Origin: Mycobacteriales bacterium
GTDB lineage: Bacteria > Actinomycetota > Actinomycetes > BP-191
Assembly: GCA_035714365.1 (NCBI GenBank)
Contig: DASTMB010000037.1
Span: 1-64,000, forward strand
Reading direction: 5' to 3'
DNA length: 64,000 nt
A program made the position numbers and the translations under genes. Positions 51,004 through 59,917 of this stretch are shown here, one piece after another; the first letter of the stretch is position 1, and each line of letters opens with the position of its first letter. The notes beneath the pieces were generated by a model. It did not search any database, had not been told where the DNA came from, and saw nothing but the letters and a program-made list of their open reading frames with translations.

Positions 51004-51845
51004 GCGGCAGATCGTCGCACGCGCGGCAGCGGGACGAGCAGCAGCCAGACCGCCGCGAGCAGCGCGAACGGCAGCGCCGCCCACAGCGTGGCCGCCGCTG
51101 CGCGGACCCATGCGGGCGCCGTCGCGCCGAGGCCGAGGTCGCCGTCCGGCGACGAGCTGCACAGCACCGCGACCAGCCAGAACGCCACCGTCCCCGCGCC
51201 GCAGAGCCGCCGCCACCGGCTGCGCCGGCGCGGCCAGAGGCTGAGGCCGGCCCACGCGGCGCCCACGCCGACGAGCCCCGCCGCCGACGCCGCCAGCCCG
51301 TCCGCCGGCCGCGGGCGCAGCCGCACGTCCGCCTCCGGGAGGCGTTGCACGGCGATGCCGCGCCAGGCCCAGCGGGCGTAGCGGCGTTCGGTGGGGCGTT
51401 CGGTCCAGGTCGCGCCGACGCGGTCGACGTCGGGGACCCCGACGGTGACGTCGGCGAACTCCCAGCCGTACGCGCCCAGCACGCCCCGCGCGGCGCCGAG
51501 CGGCACGGGCAGCACGACCGGGTCGCCCGGCGGCACGGCGTCGCGCACGGTCGCGACGGCGACGACGTGGCCGCGCACGCGGCGGGTCCGCGCCGACGGC
51601 AGCGCCCGGCCGGGGAACATCGCGGCGGCCACCCGCAGGGCCGCGTCGCGCACCTCGACGGCGGGCCGGTCCGGCCCGCCCGGCTGCACCGCCACCGTCG
51701 CCGAACGGTCCGGCCGCAGCGTGATCTCCAGCCGCACCCGGTCGGCGCGTTCCGGCGGGGCCGGCGTCCCGGACCGCGCCCACAGCACCAGCAGCCCGAC
51801 GGCCAGCAACGCCGCCACCGCGCGCGCCAGGCGCCCCGGCGTCAC
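51000..51845 (-). CDS. Membrane protein with large extracellular domain
   Basis: A 281-residue protein. One N-terminal helix (LARAVAALLAVGLLVLWA, 6-23), a beta-rich outside region (LEITLRPDRSATVAVQPGG; VLPVPLGAARGVLG) and then about three helices after residue 185 (GLAASAAGLVGVGAAWAGL; VAFWLVAVLCS; LPFALLAAVWLLLVPL). It is coupled by GTGA both to the hydrolase upstream and to the next membrane protein. No family is recognised. Confidence 0.6.
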   Translation of the reverse strand: MTPGRLARAVAALLAVGLLVLWARSGTPAPPERADRVRLEITLRPDRSATVAVQPGGPDRPAVEVRDAALRVAAAMFPGRALPSARTRRVRGHVVAVATVRDAVPPGDPVVLPVPLGAARGVLGAYGWEFADVTVGVPDVDRVGATWTERPTERRYARWAWRGIAVQRLPEADVRLRPRPADGLAASAAGLVGVGAAWAGLSLWPRRRSRWRRLCGAGTVAFWLVAVLCSSSPDGDLGLGATAPAWVRAAAATLWAALPFALLAAVWLLLVPLPRVRRSAA

Positions 51846-52627
51846 GACGTCGCGGGCACCCGCGCGACCAGCGCGGGCAGGTGGCGCCCGATCCGGTCGA
51901 GCAGCTCCTCCGTCGCGCCCGACTCGGCGTGCGCGAACCCCTCGACCAGCCACAGCTCCTTCGGCTCGTTCGCGGCCGCGAACAGTGCCTCCGGGTGCTC
52001 CACCGTGAAGTACGAGTCGCGGTCGCCGTGCACGACCAGCAACGGCACCGGCGCGATCCGGCCCACCACCTCGACCGGCGACTCGGGCTCGTCCGCCCAG
52101 TGCGTCGCGAGCCGGGTGCGCAGGTAGGCGCGGCCCACGACCCGGCCCAGGCGGCGTTCGACCACCCAGTGCAGGCGGCGCATCGGCTTGGTGTCGCGGA
52201 CCCGCCACCGGCTGGTCGCGCTCACGCTGATCACGGCGTCGATGCCGCCGAGCAACGCCGCGTGCCGGATCACCGCGGACCCGCCCATCGACCAGCCGCA
52301 GGTGACGACGTACCGGTAGCCGAGCGCGCGCGCCCAGGCGACCGCCGCGTCGACGTCGAGCACCTCCAGCTCGCCGAGCGTCGACACGCCGCCCGAGTCG
52401 CCGTGCCCGCGGAAGTCGAACGCCACCACCCCCGCGTGCTCCGCCAGCGCCAGCGCGACGCGGGCCTGCCACGGCTTGCGGTGCGTCCCGGTGAACCCGT
52501 GCGCGACCACGACGGCGATGTCGCTGCCGGGGCGCGGCAGGTGCGAGGCCGCCAGCCGCACGCCGTCGGCCGTGCGCAGCGTCGTCGTCTCCGCCCCCTC
52601 GGAAAGGGGCGGGTACCCGCGTCCCAT
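51842..52627 (-). CDS. Alpha/beta hydrolase
   Basis: A 261-residue enzyme with HGFTGTHRKPW (oxyanion region, near 43-53), FDFRGHGDSGG, nucleophile elbow CGWSMGGSA (Ser near 111), and LLVVHGDRDSYFT with the catalytic Asp, then HAES with the catalytic His. This is a complete Ser-His-Asp triad. It probably hydrolyses an ester or amide, substrate unknown. It is divergent from the glnR gene with 64 bases between starts. Confidence 0.82.
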   Translation of the reverse strand: MGRGYPPLSEGAETTTLRTADGVRLAASHLPRPGSDIAVVVAHGFTGTHRKPWQARVALALAEHAGVVAFDFRGHGDSGGVSTLGELEVLDVDAAVAWARALGYRYVVTCGWSMGGSAVIRHAALLGGIDAVISVSATSRWRVRDTKPMRRLHWVVERRLGRVVGRAYLRTRLATHWADEPESPVEVVGRIAPVPLLVVHGDRDSYFTVEHPEALFAAANEPKELWLVEGFAHAESGATEELLDRIGRHLPALVARVPATS

Positions 52628-52691
52628 TCGGCTATCGTGCCGTATCCGGCAACGGCGCCGCGAGGACGGTTCGCGCGGGAGGTGAACGCCG

Positions 52692-53411
52692 TTGAGCACG
52701 CTGCTGGTCCTGACCGACGCCCACGACCCCGTGCTGCCCGCGCTCGCGCTGCTCCCGCACAACGTCGTCGTCGCCCGCGCCGAGCCGGCCGCGCTGCTCG
52801 ACGCCCCGGCCGCCGACGTCATGGTGGTCGACGCCCGCACCGACCTGGTCGGCGCCCGCTCGCTTTGCCGGCTGCTGCGTACGACCGGTGTCGCGACGCC
52901 GTTGCTGGCCGTCGTCACCGAGGGCGGCATGACCGTCGTCAACGCCGACTGGGGCGTGGACGACATGATCCTCGCGGTGGCCGGGCCGGCCGAGATCGAC
53001 GGGCGGCTGCGGCTCGCGCTCGGCCGCGCCGGCGCCCTGCCCGCCGCGCCCGGACCGGCGGACGAGGTGATCCGCGGCGGCGACCTCGTCATCGACGAGG
53101 GGACGTACCAGGCGCGGGTGAAGGGCCGGCCGCTGGACCTGACGTTCAAGGAGTTCGAGCTGCTGAAGTACCTCGCGCAGCACCCGGGCCGGGTGTTCAC
53201 GCGGGCGCAGCTCCTCCAGGAGGTGTGGGGGTACGACTATTACGGCGGCACGCGCACCGTCGACGTCCACGTGCGGCGGCTGCGCGCCAAGCTCGGCCCC
53301 GAGCACGAGGCGCTGGTGGGGACCGTGCGCAACGTCGGCTACAAGTTCGTGACACCCACCGAGACGGCTAGCACCGCCGTTGCTGATGCAGCGCCGGCAG
53401 CATCGAGGTGA
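52692..53411 (+). CDS. glnR: GlnR-type OmpR-family response regulator
   Basis: A 239-residue regulator starting at a TTG with GGGAGGTG upstream. The N-terminal receiver-like domain (1-110) has [17 protein letters not shown] around the usual Asp but lacks some acidic-pocket residues, as in GlnR, which is not a standard phosphorylation partner. The C-terminal winged helix is complete ([40 protein letters not shown]). GlnR controls nitrogen assimilation genes in actinomycetes. The neighbourhood of mshD, cysA/sseC and pit fits the usual GlnR region; other OmpR proteins cannot be excluded. Confidence 0.72.
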   Translation: MSTLLVLTDAHDPVLPALALLPHNVVVARAEPAALLDAPAADVMVVDARTDLVGARSLCRLLRTTGVATPLLAVVTEGGMTVVNADWGVDDMILAVAGPAEIDGRLRLALGRAGALPAAPGPADEVIRGGDLVIDEGTYQARVKGRPLDLTFKEFELLKYLAQHPGRVFTRAQLLQEVWGYDYYGGTRTVDVHVRRLRAKLGPEHEALVGTVRNVGYKFVTPTETASTAVADAAPAASR

Positions 53412-54354
53412 CGAGCGGGTCGCCCGCCCGGCCGAGGTACGGCAGGCAGAACACGTCCTCGATCGTCCGCAGCAGCGAGTAGTGGTCGTACGCCGCCGTC
53501 AGCCTGCTGCCCTTCGCCAGCCGCGGCGTGACGAGCACCGTGAACACCCGCCCGCCCACGTCGGGCTCCCCGGACTCGACCGACAGCGGCGCGTCGTCGT
53601 CGACTGTCGCGCCCTCGTCGAACGTCAGCACCAGCAGCCCGCCGTCGCGGAACGACCGGTCGGCGAGGATGCGCGGGATCGTCCGCCGCGCGAACGCGTC
53701 CGCCTCGGCCAGCCCGCCCCCGGCGGAGCAGGACGCGCCGGAGTCGTGGCCGTCGTGGCAGAGGTCCGGCACGACGTAGGCGAACTCCGGCACCTTCCCG
53801 GCCTTCTGGTCGCGCCAGAGCTGGTCCAGCGCCACGACGTGCGACGCGCACCGCTTCTGGTCACCGACGATCGAGCGGTAGTAGACGAACGGGTTGTGCC
53901 GGGTCGCGTAGTGGCCCTGGTTGCCGTCGGGGGCGTTCTCGGCCGGGTGCGCGCACGGCCGCGGCATGCCGTCCATATAGCCGCGCCAGGTGTGGTGCGC
54001 GGCCTCGAGCTGGTCGGCGACGTTGGCCACGTCCTGCACGCAGAGGGCGGTGGCGTAGACGAGGCAGTCGGTGGCGGTGGCCGGGTTCGGCGGCTGCCCG
54101 CTGGTCATCGAGATGTAGTTGCCGAGGCTCTCGTGGCCGGTCGCGGTGTAGTTGGTGGCGAGCGCGTACTGCTTCGCGAGGGCGTTGAGGTACGGCGCCT
54201 TCGGGTTGCCGAGCACGTCGGCGTACGAGGCGTTCTCCAGCACGTAGACGAAGACGCGCTTCACCGGCGGCGGCGCCGGGGCGGCGGTCGACGGGAGCGG
54301 CAGCAGCAACGCCGTCGCGGCGGCCAGGGCGAGTCGCTTCCTCACCGGACCCAT
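53368..54354 (-). CDS. Secreted phosphoesterase (acid phosphatase/phospholipase C-like)
   Basis: A 328-residue exported protein. Signal peptide 1-24 ([19 protein letters not shown]). The domain has [17 protein letters not shown] (metal-binding Glu/Asn), [17 protein letters not shown] and [15 protein letters not shown] (two metal ligands), the PF04185 phosphoesterase pattern. It would cleave phosphate esters outside the cell, useful for phosphate supply. The tail overlaps the end of glnR by 44 bases on the opposite strand. The start overlaps the region before mshD. Confidence 0.82.
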   Translation of the reverse strand: MGPVRKRLALAAATALLLPLPSTAAPAPPPVKRVFVYVLENASYADVLGNPKAPYLNALAKQYALATNYTATGHESLGNYISMTSGQPPNPATATDCLVYATALCVQDVANVADQLEAAHHTWRGYMDGMPRPCAHPAENAPDGNQGHYATRHNPFVYYRSIVGDQKRCASHVVALDQLWRDQKAGKVPEFAYVVPDLCHDGHDSGASCSAGGGLAEADAFARRTIPRILADRSFRDGGLLVLTFDEGATVDDDAPLSVESGEPDVGGRVFTVLVTPRLAKGSRLTAAYDHYSLLRTIEDVFCLPYLGRAGDPLVTSMLPALHQQRRC

Positions 54355-54388
54355 GGTGCCAGTCCCGGGGGCGGCGTTCCTGGGTAAC

Positions 54389-55363
54389 GTGACGTTCGTG
54401 GCGACGCCCGAGAACCTCACGCTCGACGTCCGCACCCGCCTCGACCGCGAGCAGGTGGCCGACGTGCGGGCGCTGGTGGACGCCGCGAGCGACGCCGACG
54501 GCGTCCACCCGCTCTCCGAGCACGTCACCCTGCACCTCGGCCACGGCGGCGACCCGGACGCCCGCAACGTCCTCGCCTGCGTCGACGGCCGCCTCACCGG
54601 TTACGCCCACCTCGACCTCACCGACGTGGTCGAGGGCGCCAGCGCCGAGCTGGTCGTCCACCCCGACGCGCGCCGCCAGGGCGTCGGCCGCGCGCTCGTC
54701 GGCCAGCTCGTCGGCCTCACCGCCGGGCAGCGGCTGCGCCTGTGGGCGCACGGCTCGCACCCGGCCGCCGCCGAGCTCGCCACGAAGATGGGCTTCCGGC
54801 GCGGCCGCGCGCTGTGGCAGATGCGGCGTTCGCTGCACGCCGCGCTGGCCGCGCCGGCGCTGCCGGACGGCGTGACCGTGCGGACGTTCGTGCCAGGCCG
54901 GGACGAGGAGCCGTGGGTGGTGCTGAACAACGCGGCGTTCGCCGACCACCCGGACCAGGGCCGCTGGACCGTCGAGGACGTGATGGTCCGCGAGAAGGAG
55001 CCGTGGTTCGACCCCGGCGGCTTCTTCCTCGCCGAGCGCGACGGCGAGCTCGTGGCGTTCCACTGGACCAAGGTGCACGGCGCCACGCAGCACCTCCACG
55101 AGCACGGGCACGGCGAGGACGACCCGCACGACCACGCGCACGACCCCATCGGCGAGGTCTACGTCGTCGGCGTCTCCCCCTCCGCGCAGCGCCTCGGCCT
55201 CGGCCCGGCGATGACCACCATCGGCCTGCGCCACCTGCGCTCGCTCGGGCTGGCGCAGGTCATGCTCTACGTCGACGAGGTCAACACCAACGCGATCCGC
55301 GTCTACGAGCGCCTCGGCTTCACCCGCTGGAACACCGATGTCTCCTACGTGAACTGGTCATAG
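54389..55363 (+). CDS. mshD: Mycothiol synthase
   Basis: A 324-residue enzyme with two GNAT domains. The N-terminal one has ELVVHPDARRQGVGRALV; the C-terminal one has GEVYVVGVSPSAQRLGLGPAM and MLYVDEVNTNAIRVYERLGF, typical of MshD, which transfers acetyl-CoA to the cysteinyl glucosamine-inositol to make mycothiol. Between them is an unusual acidic, His-rich insert (HLHEHGHGEDDPHDHAH) at about 235-255. The GTG at 54389 is my choice; the ATG at 54353 would overlap the promoter of the opposite gene. Confidence 0.88.
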   Translation: MTFVATPENLTLDVRTRLDREQVADVRALVDAASDADGVHPLSEHVTLHLGHGGDPDARNVLACVDGRLTGYAHLDLTDVVEGASAELVVHPDARRQGVGRALVGQLVGLTAGQRLRLWAHGSHPAAAELATKMGFRRGRALWQMRRSLHAALAAPALPDGVTVRTFVPGRDEEPWVVLNNAAFADHPDQGRWTVEDVMVREKEPWFDPGGFFLAERDGELVAFHWTKVHGATQHLHEHGHGEDDPHDHAHDPIGEVYVVGVSPSAQRLGLGPAMTTIGLRHLRSLGLAQVMLYVDEVNTNAIRVYERLGFTRWNTDVSYVNWS

Positions 55364-55365
55364 CG

Positions 55366-56460
55366 TTGCGGCTGCTCTTCTTCGGGACGTACGACGTCCG
55401 CGCGCACCCGCGCGTCGAGGTGCTGATGGAGGGGTTCCGCGCGCTCGGCGACGAGGTCGAGGAGTGCGACGTCCCGCTCGGCATCGACACGGAGATGCGG
55501 GTGCGGATGCTCAGGCAGCCGTGGCTGCTCGTGCTGCTGGCGGTGCGCATCGCGGCGGCGTGGGCGCGGCTGTCGTGGCGGGTGCTGCGCCGCCGCCCGC
55601 GCCCCGACGCCGTCGTCGTCGGCTACCTCGGGCAGGCGGACGTGCTGCTGGCGCGGCGGCTGTTCCCGCGCACGCCGATCGCGCTCGACTACCTCGTCTC
55701 GCTCTCCGACACCGCGACCGACCGGCAGGCCGGCGGCTCCGCCGTCAACCGGATGCTGGCCCGCGCCGACGACGCCGCCGTCCGCGCCACCGACGTCGTC
55801 GTGGTCGACACCGAGGAGCAGCGGGTCACCGTCCGCGCGACCCCGCGCGACACCACCGTCGTCGTGTCGGTGGGGGCGCCGCAGTGGTGGTTCTCCCCGC
55901 CCGCGCCGCTGGAGCCGGCGCCGTTGCGGGTGCTGTTCTTCGGGCTCTACACGCCGTTGCAGGGCGCGCCGGTGATCGGGCGCGCGATCGCGCTGCTCGC
56001 GGACGACGAGCGGGTGGCGTTCACCATGGTCGGCACCGGCCAGGACCGCGCCGCGACGGAGGCTCTGGCCCGGGCCAATCCCCGCGTCGACTGGATCGAC
56101 CGGGTGCCGCCGCGTGAGCTCCCCGCGCTCGCCGCCGCGCACCACGTCAACCTCGGCGTCTTCTCCACCGCCCCCAAAGGGCTGCGCGTCGTCCCGAACA
56201 AGGTCTACCAGGGTGCCGCCGCCGGCTGCGCCACCGTCACCTCCGACTCCCCGCCGCAACGCACCGTCCTCGGCTCGTCGGCGCTGCTCGTCCCGCCCGG
56301 CGACGCGGACGCGCTGGCCGAGACGCTGCGTACGCTGGCGGGCGACCCGGCCCGGGTGGACGCGCTGCGGGACGCGGCGTACGACCTGGCCGTACGGTCG
56401 TTCCGTCCCGACAACCTCGTCGCGCCGCTCCGGGCGCGCCTGCTGGGAGGCACCGCATGA
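55366..56460 (+). CDS. Glycosyltransferase family protein
   Basis: A 364-residue protein, first codon probably TTG 55366 just after mshD. LRLLFFGTYDVRAHPRVEVLMEGF is the N-terminal strand of a GT-B fold; the second domain has LRVLFFGLYTPLQGAPVIGRAI, VDWIDRVPPRELPALAAAHHVNLGVF, KGLRVVPNKVYQGAAAGCATV and LVPPGDADALAETL, as in GT4-type enzymes with the nucleotide-sugar site. The product is not known. It is coupled by ATGA to the methyltransferase, so a glycolipid or polysaccharide step is likely. Confidence 0.8.
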   Translation: MRLLFFGTYDVRAHPRVEVLMEGFRALGDEVEECDVPLGIDTEMRVRMLRQPWLLVLLAVRIAAAWARLSWRVLRRRPRPDAVVVGYLGQADVLLARRLFPRTPIALDYLVSLSDTATDRQAGGSAVNRMLARADDAAVRATDVVVVDTEEQRVTVRATPRDTTVVVSVGAPQWWFSPPAPLEPAPLRVLFFGLYTPLQGAPVIGRAIALLADDERVAFTMVGTGQDRAATEALARANPRVDWIDRVPPRELPALAAAHHVNLGVFSTAPKGLRVVPNKVYQGAAAGCATVTSDSPPQRTVLGSSALLVPPGDADALAETLRTLAGDPARVDALRDAAYDLAVRSFRPDNLVAPLRARLLGGTA

Positions 56461-57191
56461 GCGAGCCCGCGCTGACCGCCATGGCCTGGCTCCGCTGGGA
56501 CGTGGTCGAGCGCCTGTGGCGGCGCATCGGCCCGGTCGAGAAGGTCGTCGAGGTCGGCGCCGGGCGCGGCGCCGTCGGCGTGCGGCTCGCCCGGCGCGCG
56601 CGCCACTACGTCGGCTACGAGCCGGACGCGACCTCCGCCGCCGTCGCCCGCTCCCGCGTCGAGGCCACCCACCGGGGCACCGTCCGCACCGCCATCCTCG
56701 ACGCGGCCGCCGCGACCGGCGACGCCGACGTCGTCTGCGCGTTCGAGGTGCTCGAGCACATCGACGACGACCTCGGCGCGCTCGAGGCGTGGGGCGCCCA
56801 GCTCAAGCCCGGCGGCTGGCTGCTGCTGTCGGTGCCGGCGTTCGCCGAGCGGTACGGCCCGTGCGACGCCCACGTCGGGCACCTGCGGCGTTACGACCCC
56901 GACCTGCTCCGCGAGCGCCTCGTCGCCGCCGGCTACACCGTCGAGGAGATCGCGTTGTACGGCTGGGGGCTCGGCTACGCGCTGGAGTCCGCGCGCAACG
57001 CCATCGTTCGCCGGAAGAAGCCGCCCGAGTCCGTGGCCGAACGCACCGCCGGCAGCGGCCGCTTCTTCCAGCCGCCGGACGCGCTGGGCGTGGTCACCGC
57101 CGCCGCGACGGCGCCGTTCCGCCTGCTCCAGCGGATGCAGCCGGCGAAGGGCACCGGCCTCGTCGCCCTCGCCCGCAAGCCCGCGGCGTGA
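56457..57191 (+). CDS. SAM-dependent methyltransferase
   Basis: A 244-residue class I methyltransferase. Motif I VVEVGAGRGAVGV, motif II VGYEPDATSA, VVCAFEVLEHIDDDLGALE and the post-motif LKPGGWLLLSVP are clear. The C-terminal 80 residues include RRYDPDLLRERLVAAGYTVEEI and a Lys/Arg-rich tail. Coupled to the glycosyltransferase (ATGA), it probably methylates the same sugar or lipid product. Confidence 0.85.
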   Translation: MSEPALTAMAWLRWDVVERLWRRIGPVEKVVEVGAGRGAVGVRLARRARHYVGYEPDATSAAVARSRVEATHRGTVRTAILDAAAATGDADVVCAFEVLEHIDDDLGALEAWGAQLKPGGWLLLSVPAFAERYGPCDAHVGHLRRYDPDLLRERLVAAGYTVEEIALYGWGLGYALESARNAIVRRKKPPESVAERTAGSGRFFQPPDALGVVTAAATAPFRLLQRMQPAKGTGLVALARKPAA

Positions 57192-57343
57192 CGCGGTCCT
57201 GGCTCGAGCGGCGCACAGTTGTCCGGCGGCGCCAATGACGCAGCCCGCGGCCGTGCACTAACGTCCACGAATCCATTCGGGAGAGCGCGTGCCGTCGGGT
57301 GCGCTCGGCTCCCGCATTCGTCTCGCACCAGGGGGAAGCACGC

Positions 57344-57934
57344 ATGAGTCGAGTCACGGTTGGCGTCCTCGGGGTCCTCTTGAGCTTGGTGACGGCCGCA
57401 CCGGCACAAGCCTTCCCTTACGACCACTGGTGCAGCGGCCGACACGATTCCAACTGCCGCGTCGGGCTGTTCCGCCGCTGCGACTTCTACGACGACACCA
57501 GCGACATGGACGGCAAGCGGTACTGCACCAAGATCCTGACGATCATGAACGGCGCGGGGAGCGGGGACGTCTCGCCGGGTCTGACGACGGCGGCCACGAA
57601 CGTCACCTACACCGTGAACCTCAACGTGACCCTTCCGTATGGCGACGAGGTCATCACCACGGCGTGCACCTATAAGGCCACGAGCATCGTCGCCGAGTCG
57701 GTGATTGCCGGCTCCGGCCACGGAACCTTCTCCTGCGCGGCCGGGATGTCCGGCAACCTCGCTTACACGAGGCAGGCCGGCGTCATGTCGCTCACGGGGA
57801 GCCTCGACCATGACGGCATGACGTACCCGATCCGTCAAAGCACCCTGGACCTCATCTACACGTCAGCCAATCCGGTCACGTCATTCGTGGCCGTAGGCGA
57901 GATCGCACTGGACGGCTACGTCACCGAGGTCTGA
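57344..57934 (+). CDS. Small secreted protein with CDFY motif, paralogue of 40409-40975
   Basis: A 196-residue exported protein from an ATG with GGGGGAAG upstream. Signal peptide 1-23 (VLLSLVTAAPAQAFP). Mature chain: WCSGRHDSNCRVGLFRRCDF, YCTK, then a beta-rich region with VITTACTYKA, FSCAAGMSGNLAYTRQAG and SANPVTSF. The layout mirrors the island-edge copy: several cysteines, RxCDFY, SGxLAYxRQ and a NPxTS ending. It has its own promoter region. Function unknown; a cell-surface protein is likely. Confidence 0.7.
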   Translation: MSRVTVGVLGVLLSLVTAAPAQAFPYDHWCSGRHDSNCRVGLFRRCDFYDDTSDMDGKRYCTKILTIMNGAGSGDVSPGLTTAATNVTYTVNLNVTLPYGDEVITTACTYKATSIVAESVIAGSGHGTFSCAAGMSGNLAYTRQAGVMSLTGSLDHDGMTYPIRQSTLDLIYTSANPVTSFVAVGEIALDGYVTEV

Positions 57935-58037
57935 GACAGCCGGCGCTCGAACGCGCTCGCGATCCCTCGCGCGATCACTGCGGCGCCGCCGCGCACGGAC
58001 CCGGACGCAGCGCCGCATTGATCGCGGCGGGCAGCCG

Positions 58038-58202
58038 CTACGAACGGCGGCGGGACAACGCGTCGGCGGCGGCCAGGAGGGTGAGCACGGCGTAGAGGGC
58101 GGCGAGCGCCTTCGGGACCCACTGGAACTTCGGGTCCAGCACGGGCACCAGCGTCAGGCAGACGACCGCCGCGCCGCCGAAGAAGACGACCCGGCGGTTC
58201 AC
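58038..58202 (-). CDS. Small membrane protein after pit
   Basis: A 54-residue protein from a GTG that overlaps the pit stop (GTGA). Two membrane helices (VVFFGGAAVVCLTLVPVL; ALAALYAVLTLLAAADAL) and a basic tail LSRRRS. It is probably a small helper of the phosphate transporter. No named family. Confidence 0.6.
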   Translation of the reverse strand: MNRRVVFFGGAAVVCLTLVPVLDPKFQWVPKALAALYAVLTLLAAADALSRRRS

Positions 58203-59206
58203 GCGAACGCCTTCACGAGCAGCGACGTCAGCATGGCGATGGCGAACGCTCCCGGGATCGTGAGCACCCACGCCCACACGACCTGGCTGGCGACGCCCCA
58301 CCGCACGGCGGAAAGCCGGTGCGTGGCGCCGACGCCGACGATCGAGCCGGCGATGGTGTGCGTGGTGGAGACGGGGATGCCGTTAGCGGCGGTGAAGAAC
58401 AGCGTCACCGCCGACGCGCTCTCGGCCGCGAAGCCGCCGACCGGCTGGAGTCGCGTGATCTTCGAGCCCATCGTCTTGACGATGCGCCAGCCGCCGGAGA
58501 GCGTGCCGAGGCCGATCGCGGTGTGCGCGGACAGCACCACCCACAACGGCACCTCGGCGGTGGAGCTGGCGTGCCCGGTGGCGATGAGCAGCGCGAGGAT
58601 GATGCCCATCGTCTTCTGCGCGTCGTTGGCGCCGTGGCCGAGGCTGAACGCCGCCGACGACAGGAGCTGCCCGGCGCGGAAGCCGGAGTTGAGCACCCGC
58701 AGCCGCCGCACCCGGTGGAACAGCCAGAGGATGACGAGCGTCGTGACGAGCCCGAGCGCCAGCCCGATCAACGGCGCCAGCACGATGAACGCGCCGATCT
58801 CCCGCACCTTGGCCAGCAGCAGCACGTGGAACCCGGCGCGCGCGACGGCGGCGCCGGCGATGCCGCCGACGAGGGCATGCGACGACGAGGTGGGCAGGCC
58901 GAGGTAGAACGTCAGGAGGTTCCACGCGATCGCGCCGACGAGGCCGGCGAAGACGACGCCGATGGTGAGCGTCTTGGTCTTGGGGTCGACGATCCCCTTG
59001 GCGATGGTGTCGGCGACCTTGGTCTTGAAGACGAGGAACGCCACGAAGTTCCAGAACGCCGCCCACAGCACCGCCAGGCGGGGCGTGAGCACGCGGGTGG
59101 AGACGATGGTGGCGATGGAGTTGGCGGCGTCGTGGAAGCCGTTCGTGTAGTCGAACGCCAGCGCGATCCCGACGACGACGACGAGCGCGAACGTCGTACC
59201 GGTCAT
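58199..59206 (-). CDS. pit: Low-affinity phosphate transporter (Pit family)
   Basis: A 335-residue membrane transporter with about ten helices. The two PHO4 signature repeats are present: FDYTNGFHDAANSIATIVST near 18-37 and SLGHGANDAQKTMGI near 190-204, plus GLPTSSSHALVGGI and GIPVSTTHTIAGSIVG. Pit proteins import phosphate or metal phosphate with protons. It is coupled by ATGA to the upstream PhoU-like gene, a common arrangement. Confidence 0.93.
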   Translation of the reverse strand: MTGTTFALVVVVGIALAFDYTNGFHDAANSIATIVSTRVLTPRLAVLWAAFWNFVAFLVFKTKVADTIAKGIVDPKTKTLTIGVVFAGLVGAIAWNLLTFYLGLPTSSSHALVGGIAGAAVARAGFHVLLLAKVREIGAFIVLAPLIGLALGLVTTLVILWLFHRVRRLRVLNSGFRAGQLLSSAAFSLGHGANDAQKTMGIILALLIATGHASSTAEVPLWVVLSAHTAIGLGTLSGGWRIVKTMGSKITRLQPVGGFAAESASAVTLFFTAANGIPVSTTHTIAGSIVGVGATHRLSAVRWGVASQVVWAWVLTIPGAFAIAMLTSLLVKAFA

Positions 59207-59817
59207 GCGAACTTGAGGACGATCGACTCGACGACGTTGGAGACGTCCTCGGTCGTGTTCAGGGCGCCCTCCATGGCCTGGACGATGTCCTTCCACTTGA
59301 GGACGTCGAGCGCCTCGAACTCCGCGAACAGCCGGGCGAGGGTGCGCCGGTAGACGGAGTCGCCCTCGCTCTCCAGCCGGTCGATCGCGTCGAGCATCGG
59401 CTGCATGTCCTTCATGGACTTCAGCCGGCGGAACAGCTCGACGGTCTGCTCGGTCATCTGCACGAGGATCTCGGCGAGCTCGTTCATCTCGGGGAGCACC
59501 GACTCCACCGAGACGAGCTGCATCAGGTCGCTGACGGCGAGCATGTCGTCGACGACGTCGTCGAGTTCCTCGGCGAGCGCGTGGATGTCCTCGCGGTCGA
59601 ACGGCGTCACGAACGACGAGTCGAGCCGCCGCAGGATGTCCTTGGTGAGCTGGTCGCCGCGCCGCTCGCACTCGACCACCGCGTCGTGCTTGGCCTTGAC
59701 GTCGGTGAAGTCGTTCATCAGCGTGCGCAGCCGCTTGGCGGCCTCGGCGGCGTTGGCCGCCGACTCGCTGAACATGGCGAAGAACGTGTCGTCCGTCGGG
59801 ACGAGCTTGAACCTCAT
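59203..59817 (-). CDS. DUF47/PhoU-like regulator of Pit
   Basis: A 204-residue helical protein with a PhoU-like fold: FSESAANAAEAAKRLRTLMN, KHDAVVECERRGDQLTKDIL, DREDIHALAEELDDVVDDML and DRLESEGDSVYRRTLARLF. The E/D-xx(x)D pairs bind metal ions. DUF47 proteins act with Pit, adjusting phosphate import. It is first in the operon. Confidence 0.88.
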   Translation of the reverse strand: MRFKLVPTDDTFFAMFSESAANAAEAAKRLRTLMNDFTDVKAKHDAVVECERRGDQLTKDILRRLDSSFVTPFDREDIHALAEELDDVVDDMLAVSDLMQLVSVESVLPEMNELAEILVQMTEQTVELFRRLKSMKDMQPMLDAIDRLESEGDSVYRRTLARLFAEFEALDVLKWKDIVQAMEGALNTTEDVSNVVESIVLKFA

Positions 59818-59917
59818 GGCGCCGGAGACTACCGGCTGGCCACCACCCGTTCGCGCGGTGAGGCGGGGAACGCCGCGAAGGTTCGCGCAGCGTTCACCCG
59901 CCGTTCACCGAACGCGG

